Source of the DNA: Dimargaris cristalligena
Taxonomy: Eukaryota > Kickxellomycota > Dimargaritomycetes > Dimargaritales > Dimargaritaceae
NCBI GenBank assembly: GCA_027576995.1
Contig: JANBQC010000247.1
Location: 1 to 39,236, forward strand
Length of the DNA: 39,236 nucleotides
Direction: 5' to 3'
The notes under the pieces were generated by a model. That model was given only the letters and a program-made list of their open reading frames with translations. It searched no databases and was not told where the DNA came from. Both the position numbers and the translations under genes were made by a program. Shown here piece by piece: positions 32,325 to 39,236 of the stretch. Every line of letters starts with the position of its first letter. The stretch's first letter is position 1.

Positions 32325-32410
32325 ACAGTCCCAGTGACAGCGATAAAGGAGGGTGAGGGGGAGGGGAGGCGCACTCCATTTTTTATATTTATAGGCTGCA
32401 GTAGCCCGCT
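32325..32410 (+). promoter_or_regulatory. Conserved proximal promoter of the secreted-gene pair
   Basis: The blocks CAGCGATAAAGG, a G-rich run and AGGCTGCAGTAGC are shared with 35,822-35,893, about 150-230 bp before each ATG, while the DNA between and around has drifted. A TATA-like TTATATTTATA lies just before the GCTGCAG block here. It is the core promoter by position. Confidence 0.4.
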
Positions 32411-32557
32411 GCATCAGCCTCTACAATTGTCTTGTAATTATCTATTACGGTATATTTTCCACTATTGCTTGAATTACCCTGGTTAACCCTAGGCCACCAA
32501 ATTTCCTCCCCTGCCGCTATTTTCCTCTTTTGTTTTTTCGCTATCGTTTAACGGACT

Positions 32558-33112
32558 ATGTTGTATCACTCGACTCTGTATGGGGCCCTTGTTGTGTCCG
32601 CAATCATGGCTGGCCAGGGCCACGCAGAGCTAAGTGACCACCCCACCAGTGCCCAGACCCTTGCCCGTCGTTCCCTCACTTCTTGGCCAAGCGACTTTAA
32701 GCTCGGATTTCGTGACGCCAAGTTCAACTACACCCAAAAGTTCCTCAATGAGGATATCGGTTACGACGACCGCTCGAGGCGTCAAAAAGCACTGACCTAT
32801 ACAGACGATCGGTATAATAAGCTCCTCCTGTCCGGCACCACTAGGAATTCCGGAAAATCTCTTAACAAACTAGGTTCCAAAACTTTTTCCTATCTGACCA
32901 AATTAGCCCCAGCCCCGAAGAGCACACACCCTGGAAATGGACAAGCCGAACAGCTTAATAAGCCTAAGCCCAACCCAGTCAGTGTCAAAATATCATCTAA
33001 CTGGCAATGGGACGACAATGAACCACGCAAGCCGACTCCCAACCAACCTACTTCAGCTCCTCAGCCCATAAACCAGGGCCGTCCGCTGAACACGAGCGGG
33101 GGAAACCAATAA
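32558..33112 (+). CDS. Small secreted protein, paralogue 1 (truncated)
   Basis: 184 residues from ATG. A signal peptide (MLYHSTLYGALVVSAIMAG) is followed by a short Thr/His segment ending in LARRS, a possible Kex2-type site. Shared with paralogue 2 are the leader, HPxSxxxLAxRS, KFNYT, YDD, LxYTDxR, a GSKxFxxLxxLA block, and a W-Q-W-D motif near the C-terminus (NWQWDDNEP). The tail is Pro/Asn/Gln-rich. It stops at TAA after GGNQ, but coding-like sequence continues after it (see next entry), so this is a truncated form. No known family; an effector-like secreted protein is only a guess. Confidence 0.65.
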   Translation: MLYHSTLYGALVVSAIMAGQGHAELSDHPTSAQTLARRSLTSWPSDFKLGFRDAKFNYTQKFLNEDIGYDDRSRRQKALTYTDDRYNKLLLSGTTRNSGKSLNKLGSKTFSYLTKLAPAPKSTHPGNGQAEQLNKPKPNPVSVKISSNWQWDDNEPRKPTPNQPTSAPQPINQGRPLNTSGGNQ

Positions 33113-33574
33113 TTCTAGGACCAGAACCAGGCCCATACTTATATCAATAATAACGTACAACAGCAGCCTCTTAACGGGCCTCGATCCCAATATACCGGCT
33201 ACCCACCTGCCCAGCTCTTCAGTCCATGCACCAGGATTACCAGCCGAATACTAACGGGGGAAGCCGACAATTCCAGGACCAGACCCATACTTATGTCAAT
33301 AATAATGGGAACCCACAGCCTCCTAACGGGTCTTATAACCAAGGTATTAACCAACCAGCCGTATATTTTGATAACTCCCAGCAAACTAGCGCCACAGTTG
33401 TCTCTCCTGCAGGTCAGCATTAACTCGGGGCCAGCCAGGGTAACCCCAATAATGAGTATAGCTCAAAATAGTGGGTCCAGGACTTATCAGCAAGCTACCC
33501 TTATAAGACCTATTATTAACGACGGACGGACCTTATCGTTCAATCCTGAGGCGTCTGCCGGGAACTCCAACTAG
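33113..33574 (+). pseudogene. Decayed C-terminal half of paralogue 1
   Basis: After TAA comes TTC TAG, then a readable Asn/Gln/Pro-rich stretch (AHTYINNN). A frame change near 33,200-33,225 leads into 33,226-33,423. The segment starting about 33,093 is repeated about 150 bp later: GGNQ-F-DQNQAHTYINNN against GGSRQFQDQTHTYVNNN. The repeat shows that both stops replace Gln codons. A third stop (TAA at 33,421) also sits where paralogue 2 has CAA. The last part (33,480-33,574) matches the C-terminus of paralogue 2 in another frame. Confidence 0.6.
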
Positions 33575-33619
33575 GTTAATTCAAACTAGTCTTGTGCGTC
33601 GAACATGGAGCGTGAAGTG

Positions 33620-34640
33620 CAACAGGGTCTGTGGAAACATCCGGTACAGGCGTAAGCGGAGATACCACTGGGGGGCCCATATCATGTATTGTACTCATTT
33701 ACGATAGCCATTGAGGCTATAGTGGCAGAGGTTTAGTATAGTATAGTTTAGTAGTTTGATCTGATGATTTCTAGATACCAATGTCTATTGGCGATTTTGT
33801 AAATTCCGGATATTTCCTTTTCGTGCGAAGTGTACCCATTGTCATAGTCACTATTTAGCAACTATCGGCTTCGAATTTTTACCATTTATCCTTTTCAGAT
33901 TGATCAATAAACGACGCCACAGGCGGTTCGATTCTACCATCTGCTTTCTTAAAAAAAATGAGGCACCTGTATATAGGGACTCGTGGACAGCCGGTTGGCT
34001 TTATTGTCCTTTAGTCACTTATCCAGCTATTCTATGGATTAAATCAGATACTTTTAATGCTGGACTAACAGGAGTACCCAGCATCGACCAAGCAGTCCAT
34101 GGGACCGAGCTTATAACCGAGGTAGAACTCCCCACAGTCGAACAGAACCCTGATGAAGGAGAACTTGGTAATACTGCCGGGGGAAACCGTCAAGACTGCA
34201 CCAATTCCTATATTCAGGACTTAACACCCTAGACCATCACAATGAAGTGCTGAACTCCACTTCCAAGTTGGACTGCGATGAAGACCTTCGATATAGATAG
34301 CGGGGGCGTTTACCCGCACTCCTACTCTACTTGGACTTATAATCCTTCAATCTGACAGGAAAGACCGACCGAGCACAGTAATAATCCTCCGATGAGTATA
34401 GTCCTACTCGCTTATTATTACCACCAATCGCCCTATCTTTTCCATTCCCTATCATTATGTGATTTAAATAATGCTCTATATTAATTCGCCTACTACTTAC
34501 TGTTGCTCGTACTCGCTCATTAATTCACTCTATAATAAAAGGCAACCTGCCCATGGTATACCTTGGCCGTTCGAATGGTTCCTATTCATGGCTAGCCCAT
34601 TGTTGGAACAGCGTACTTTGAGGGGATATACCCGGTGGGT
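33620..34640 (+). pseudogene. Third, more decayed C-terminal copy and spacer
   Basis: Around 34,150-34,225 the frame reads NTAGGNRQDCTNSYIQD, like the GGSRQFQDQ-THTY repeat of paralogue 1. Near 34,376-34,402 the DNA resembles the paralogue 1 segment containing AATGAGTATAG. No signal peptide or start remains. The other parts (33,620-33,890 and 34,440-34,640) show no gene. Confidence 0.4.
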
Positions 34641-35821
34641 TTTCTCGCCTTTACTAATACACCTATTCCCAGTATACATGAATTTGCTATAAAAATAATG
34701 GCGATGGTATATGTATATTGTCCATTTACTTCCACTTCCACCTCTCTACTCTTACATTTTCCCACTTTTTTTTTTCAATTGTGACCTAGGCCGCCGGCGT
34801 ACCTCGCTTTAGGCTCCCCGAAAGGTGGTATCCCAGTACCATAGCCCCTCTGTGCCAGTTGCTCTTTTACCCAAGGGCTGACCTGTGGCATTTCTAGTCG
34901 GTCCTCAAAACGGGCCACCGTGTGACAGAGATCAGGTGTAGCATAACCTAACAGACCTGACCTAAAGCACATATGATCAGAATTTATCTGCTTAAACGTA
35001 GACTCTTGAATAACAACTACAAATGTCTTGCTAAAAGCCCAGATAGTTGGGATACATATATTATTGTCATTCAATAGTTGTACCATTTAGTTTCCCGATG
35101 CTTGTGCGACGCTGACTATTAATAACCATACATTAGCAACCTGGGTAGTCTGCATACAGGTGCAATGTATTTAGCAATTTCTTCAGCTTTTAGTAAAAGA
35201 GAGCCCCGTTTTATACAGTTGAGCTGGAACTTACCCTCATGGTGGGCTTTGTCACCCTTCCCATTATCAATCAGACGGGCCCGTACTCAGCGCTTGGTAC
35301 CTGCCTGGCTGCTACTCCCAACCCACTCACTTAATTGGAGGGAACGGCTAAGAAGGGGTGGACATTGTCGTACCAACACAGTTGTATCAAACGCCTTTCT
35401 GCCGTATGTCGCGAGTGATCATTGTTCGTGCAACGAGAACAATTGAATCGTATCGTTCCGGATTGCACTTTGGAGCTCATATTAACAAAGGAAGGTGCCC
35501 TAGGCGATTTCGCACTATCAAATTAAGGCATGGTCCTCCTGTCCCATGGCCAATAACTAGTGGGCTGCTTCGCCCGACTCAACCGTTTTACAATCAGTTC
35601 GCCTCCTAAAGGGGAAATCCTGTCCCTCTGTCGAACTCCACAGAATGAAAGCCCATGATAACCACCTATACCACCTTGGTTGTTCCGTAATATTTCCACA
35701 TGTATTTAATACTCACCACGCATATTATTTTCAATAGAAAATTGATGATGACACCCACCAACCCGCCCGCACATACCAATAGGGCTTTTCGATTATATAT
35801 TTTTAGGTACAAATCAGACTC

Positions 35822-35893
35822 AGTAACAGCGATAAAGGGGGTTGGGGGGGGCATATTGTATTTTATTGTCTAAAGGCTGCAGTAGCTCGCCAT
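35822..35893 (+). promoter_or_regulatory. Conserved proximal promoter, right unit
   Basis: It holds CAGCGATAAAGG, a long G-run and AGGCTGCAGTAGC, as at 32,325-32,410, about 140-210 bp before the ATG of paralogue 2. Confidence 0.4.
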
Positions 35894-36030
35894 ATTTGTC
35901 TCTCAACTACCTTGCAGGTATCATTTGTGATATATTTTAAATGGTTGTTTGAAGCATCTCAGCCCATCCAAGCTAAGTCCTAGTTCACCCTACATCCTCC
36001 CTCCCATTTTTCAGCTTCTATTTTTCGCAA

Positions 36031-36681
36031 ATGCTTTATCACTCGATTCTTTACGGGACCCTTCTTCTGTTCGCAATCGTAACCGGACAGGGCCAACAAG
36101 AACTAAGTAGCCACCCCGCCAGTACCCATGCCCTTGCCCACCGGTCCCCTGGTTCTTGGTGGAATAACTTTAAGAGCGACCGTAAGAGCGACTATAGCGA
36201 CTTTCTGCGCGACTTTAGTAACTCCAAGTTCAACTACACCCGCAGCCTCAAAAACCAGGGCTGCAACTACGATGACTGCTTGTGGCGTCAAAGAAGATTG
36301 TCCTATACAGATAATCGGTTTGAGGAGAAACGCCGGACCCGTACTGCAGAAAATTCCAATGTGAACTTAAAGGCACCTGGTTCAAAAGTATTTAATTTTC
36401 TAGCCTCATTAGCACTGAACCCAAAGAGCGCCAGCCATGCAAACGCGGGTATCGAACAGCCCAAACCTAATATTGGTCCAAAGCCAGTGTATGCAGCTTC
36501 TGGCCCCTCCGAGCCCAATAACGGTCGCGTCGACGAACAGCCTGGATGGCAGTGGGACAGCAATGCACCACACAATGGGATTTCCAGCCACACTGCACCA
36601 TTTCTTCAATCCGCATTTCATGATCATCCATCATATGGGAAAAGTTCAACCAGGCTGCAAAATGATAAATCCGTTGGATGA
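36031..36681 (+). CDS. Small secreted protein, paralogue 2 (MITE-truncated)
   Basis: 216 residues from ATG. Signal peptide MLYHSILYGTLLLFAIVTG, then HPASTHALAHRS, a Ser/Asp/Lys stretch with KSDYSDFL, KFNYT, NYDD, LSYTDNR and the W-Q-W-D motif. Two extra cysteines (near NQGCNYDDCLW) could form a disulphide; paralogue 1 lacks both. The last 15 residues and the stop come from MITE copy C. After the MITE a frame continues to 37,268 (Asn/Gln/Pro-rich). The reading frames before and after differ by exactly what a 140-bp insertion (138 bp plus a TA duplication) produces. The pre-insertion ORF would have had 365 codons plus stop. The function is unknown. Confidence 0.65.
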   Translation: MLYHSILYGTLLLFAIVTGQGQQELSSHPASTHALAHRSPGSWWNNFKSDRKSDYSDFLRDFSNSKFNYTRSLKNQGCNYDDCLWRQRRLSYTDNRFEEKRRTRTAENSNVNLKAPGSKVFNFLASLALNPKSASHANAGIEQPKPNIGPKPVYAASGPSEPNNGRVDEQPGWQWDSNAPHNGISSHTAPFLQSAFHDHPSYGKSSTRLQNDKSVG

Positions 36682-36773
36682 GGCAAAAATCACTGGTTAA
36701 AAACGATGCTCCTACATATTTCCCCATACGTGCATCATTCAAAACCTTATACAGCTGCACCGAATTCCACCCA
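36636..36773 (+). mobile_element. MITE copy C inside secreted-gene paralogue 2
   Basis: 138 bp from TGGGAAAAGTTCAACCAGG to ATTCCACCCA with TA on both sides. It resembles copy A throughout. It supplies a new C-terminal tail and a TGA stop to the gene. No good donor-acceptor pair at its edges was seen, so splicing out is not supported. Confidence 0.82.
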
Positions 36774-36775
36774 TA

Positions 36776-37268
36776 TACTAAATGGGGATCCCAACGGCCT
36801 CAGGCCCCGTCACCTGTAAATGACAATAATTATAGAGTCCAACAGCCCTCTAGTTGGTCACATAACCAGGTCACCAACCACCAATCTGATGCGGCAAATA
36901 ATCCTTCAAATCTGGTTAATGGGCCCCCAAATACTCAAGTACCAGGGGGATACTATCAGCGCATCGGAGAGTTCAACAATTGGAAGGCTGAACCCTACAT
37001 GCCTCTGGCCCAAGACAGGCCTTCCAACAAGCCAATTCATATGGGGCAGAACCAGGTGGGACAATATCCACCCCATACCGGAAATTTGGGCAACTCCCAG
37101 CAAACCGGCTTCACGCTTCTCCCTCCTACAAGTGCACATCAACCCAAGAAGAGCCAGGACAGTCCTAATGATATGGATGGCATAACCAGTGAATCACCTG
37201 TTAGGTCACTGGATACTCTTATCAGGGCTATTGTTAACAATAGATGGTCTTTTTCATTCAATTTCTAG
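36776..37268 (+). pseudogene. 3' half of paralogue 2, cut off by the MITE
   Basis: An open stretch of 163 codons plus stop with Asn/Gln/Pro-rich composition and no stop before 37,266. It matches the decayed C-terminal half of paralogue 1 (NSQQT, then SAHQ-KKSQDSPND, and INNxW/T-SFN at the end). No initiation site of its own is evident. Confidence 0.55.
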
Positions 37269-37269
37269 A

Positions 37270-38049
37270 TTTCTACTGTGGACCCCAATGGAGCCAGTTT
37301 AAACAAGTTTAGTGTAAAAACTTAGGAACCTGGAGTGTAATAGGACCTATTGAATCATCCTATAATAGCATAAACAAATAAAATATTGGGGCAATTGTAC
37401 TACCTGGGACATTTGGCCTATTGTTAGCAGCTTTTGGGATTCACAAGGAGGTGGTGGCCTCCTTATCAACATGGCCTGAAGTTGCAGTGGCCTGCTCCCT
37501 AGTGGCAGAAGATGGGAGGTTCATGGAGTGGGATAAGACCAGGGCAGAATTAGACATTGATATGGTGGGTTTTCAGAGGGGGCAGGTGGTTAGTGGATTA
37601 GACAAGAGGATGGGGGGGGGAGGATATAATGAATGATGTGAAAGTTTTATTAAAAATAAATATAAAAAATGGTGATGTTAAATGATAAGAAATAATCAAT
37701 AAAAAAATTAGAGCTGAGTTCAAGGGATAGTGGAATTTGAGCTTCAAATAAAATGAGTGATGATTGATTTTCCAAACAAGTGGGAATTTGCTAGTTACTT
37801 ATGTAGCCATCCTGTGGGCCTTAGGGGCCGCTAGGTGCAAGAAAAAGGACATAGAGAAAGGTCAAGAAATGGAGCAAGATGGAATGACAGGGAATCTGCC
37901 AAAAAATAAGTCAGACTTTTAGATGCAAGGAAAAAGTGGTGGGCTTTTTAATGCAAACTGCAAGTATAAGGAAATGAATAATATTTTATTAGCTTTTGTG
38001 TATGCCACAGTGTAGGTGGTATATATATATATATATATTTGTGGGTAAA
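37270..38049. other. AT-rich spacer before the copia relic
   Basis: No gene. 37,421-37,636 is open on the plus strand but lacks an ATG at its head and is unrecognised. A TA-repeat microsatellite occupies about 38,020-38,039. CpG is very rare. Confidence 0.5.
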
Positions 38050-38415
38050 TGTTGGGAGTGATACCGCCATTGCATGTCATGGTATATTCCACCCTCTGAC
38101 AATTAGGACTGGCTGTCTATAGTCCAGGGATAAATACTGACCTCTGGATGGTACTATTGGAAATATGAATTCAATAGTAAATGCAAGTGCCTTCAGATGC
38201 AACTAAAAAGGATTTAAAGAAGAGAGAAAGAACCGTAAGGGGCAAGGCTAGATGCCCATAGTTGGTTTTATTGAATTGGATAATAGCAGTAATAATGATT
38301 AGAATAAAGTCTAAGGTGTAGAATGATATAGTAATGGCTAGAATATAGTCCTGAGTATAGGATGGGCCAATCACAGAGATGGAATCAGTGGGACAGGGGA
38401 AATGAATTTCCAACA
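38050..38415 (-). mobile_element. 3' LTR of a Ty1/copia-like element (366 bp)
   Basis: Read on the minus strand it starts TGTTGGAAATTC and ends CCCAACA, so it has matching TGTTGG...CCAACA ends. It directly follows a purine-rich tract (AAAGGGGAA, the plus-strand priming site), which itself follows the RNase H coding end, the standard copia order. The 5' LTR is not in the window, so the target duplication cannot be checked. Confidence 0.75.
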
Positions 38416-38423
38416 TTCCCCTT

Positions 38424-39161
38424 TCATTTATTATTGTCCCATCTAAAGAGCTGCAAACAGCAAGAAAAGGCTGGTAAACTAAGGGCTTTAGTTAGGAAGT
38501 CCGCCCTTTGTTTTTCGCTCACTACCTTGTTTAGTTTTACTACTCCTTTTTCAATATAATCACAAATAAAGTGGTAACAAATATCAATGTGTTTAGTCCA
38601 ACTATGATTTCCCAGATTAGTTGCCATAGTGATGCTAGCTGTGTTGTCACAATCGATGGTCACAGTAGGTGTGGTTTTACCCAGGAATTTAAGTGACGCT
38701 TTTAACTAGATTGCTTCTTTAATGGCTTTAGATAAGGTGATGTACTCGGCTTCAGCAGTGGATGCAGCAACAATCTTTTGTTTCTTTGATGCCTAACTAA
38801 TTAGTGAACCAGCCAAAATGAAAATGTACCCAGTGATTGACTTCCTGTCAGTGGGGCTGTTTTCCCAGTCACTATCAGTGGCCCCCTCTAGTCACAGTTT
38901 GTCACCTGTTTTAAAGGTAAGTCCACTATATTTTGTCCCTTTTAGGTACTGTAAAACACATTTCGCAGCTTGCCAGTACTCAGAGGTTGGCCCAGAGTTG
39001 AATGCACTCAACCTGTTAATGGTGTAGGCTGTATTGGGCCTTGTTGAGTTTGCTAGATACATGAGGCTTCCAACCAAGTTGGTAAAGGGGATGTCCTTTG
39101 TTTCAAAATTGGAGGTAGCAGTAACCAGTTTACACCCTGTTTCCATGGGGGTTTTAGCTGG
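38424..39161 (-). pseudogene. Ty1/copia polymerase relic: RT end and RNase H
   Basis: The minus strand carries the C-terminal reverse-transcriptase part (KTPMETG, LVGSLMYLANSTRP, EYWQAAKCVLQYLKGT) and the RNase H domain (STAEAEYITLS, CDNTASI, HIDICYHFI, EKQRADFLTKAL), ending just before the polypurine tract. At least three in-frame stops break it between 38,892 and 38,700. Two of these are TAG at positions where copia proteins normally have Trp. The upstream part is lost at 39,161, where another LTR begins. The element is non-functional. Confidence 0.85.
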
Positions 39162-39236
39162 TGTGGTGAACTTACCACATTTTTTACCTACTTTTATTTT
39201 TTATCTATTTTTCGCACTTATCGGAAGTATGCCCCT
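39162..39236 (+). mobile_element. LTR start nested in the copia relic, cut by window end
   Basis: It begins TGTGGTGAACTTACCACA and continues like the LTR at 29,880 (CGCACTTATC, then GTATGCCCCT against GTACACCCCT). It lies opposite to and inside the copia RT frame, so it inserted later. Confidence 0.65.

Larger units (their letters stand above)
31080..33600 (+). repeat. Tandem segmental duplication, left unit
   Basis: This stretch aligns end to end with about 34,640-37,270, including upstream non-coding sequence, a decayed MITE, the proximal promoter and the secreted-protein gene. Offsets run from about 3,560 to 3,470 bp and change where MITE-related sequence differs. Divergence is substantial, so the duplication is old. 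Confidence 0.7.
34640..37270 (+). repeat. Tandem segmental duplication, right unit
   Basis: Counterpart of 31,080-33,600. It shares, for example, AATGG(T/C)G(G/A)TGGTAT, CATGGCCAATAACTAG and TTCGCCTCCTAAAGGGG in the same order. No additional gene is visible between 34,640 and 36,030; short frames there are chance or decayed. Confidence 0.7.

Noticed and set aside
33105..33425. Reassignment of TAA/TAG to glutamine as an explanation of the stops in paralogue 1
   Set aside because: All intact genes in the window use TAA (for example 5,758 and 18,347) as true ends without readable extension, and the stops are confined to duplicated or transposon DNA.
36633..36776. MITE copy C acting as a spliced intron
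   Set aside because: No GTAAGT-like donor or pyrimidine-AG acceptor at its edges, unlike all other introns here; a stop inside it is the simpler reading.
1..39236. CRISPR array, bacterial operon or phage cassette
   Set aside because: The window is eukaryotic with spliceosomal introns; no regularly spaced short repeats were seen.

Overview
The window is nuclear DNA of a fungus. The genes carry short GT-AG introns with GTAAGT or GTAAGC donors. The recognisable proteins are the replication subunit Dpb2/POLE2, the ribosome-biogenesis helicase Dbp4/DDX10, a SUGCT-type CoA-transferase and an ATRX/RAD54L2-type SNF2 protein. The mobile DNA is Ty1/copia-like, LTR-like and MITE-like. I cannot name the species. 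An early-diverging (zoopagomycotan-like) fungus is a weak guess; the sequence alone does not settle it. LAYOUT: 1-2,900 is AT-rich, nearly CpG-free repeat debris. 2,900-3,870 has an old broken ORF region. 4,018-5,758 is a secreted protein with an F-box-like stretch. 5,760-6,700 is gene-free but holds three strong hairpins and a TCACGTGA site. 6,701-8,684 is POLE2/DPB2 (3 exons), tail to tail with DBP4 (11,521-8,968, 2 exons). 13,396-14,743 is a signal-peptide gene with a frameshift at a C8 run and an in-frame TAG. 16,077-18,347 is a five-exon SUGCT-like gene with a 12-nt microexon, tail to tail with a small basic protein carrying an RVSF PP1-docking motif (19,378-18,614). 28,455-21,457 is one uninterrupted 2,332-residue ORF joining a SAM-like domain, a very long low-complexity region and an ATRX/ARIP4-class SNF2 motor. 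From 28,800 to the end is accessory DNA: an LTR, a 138-bp MITE family, an interspersed repeat, a decaying tandem cluster of small secreted-protein genes (32,558 and 36,031, with a C-terminal remnant between them) and the 3' end of a broken copia element with its 366-bp LTR. HOW IT FITS TOGETHER: the housekeeping genes form compact convergent pairs and are rich in CpG. The repeat blocks are almost stripped of CpG (none between 29,303 and 30,816), and the nonsense changes in the duplicated secreted genes and the copia relic are of the C-to-T or G-to-A kind. This suggests cytosine methylation followed by deamination of repeated DNA. The most notable items are the microexon that carries the probable catalytic aspartate of the CoA-transferase, the SAM-SNF2 architecture, and the MITE inserted in a secreted-protein reading frame whose flanks still join in frame.
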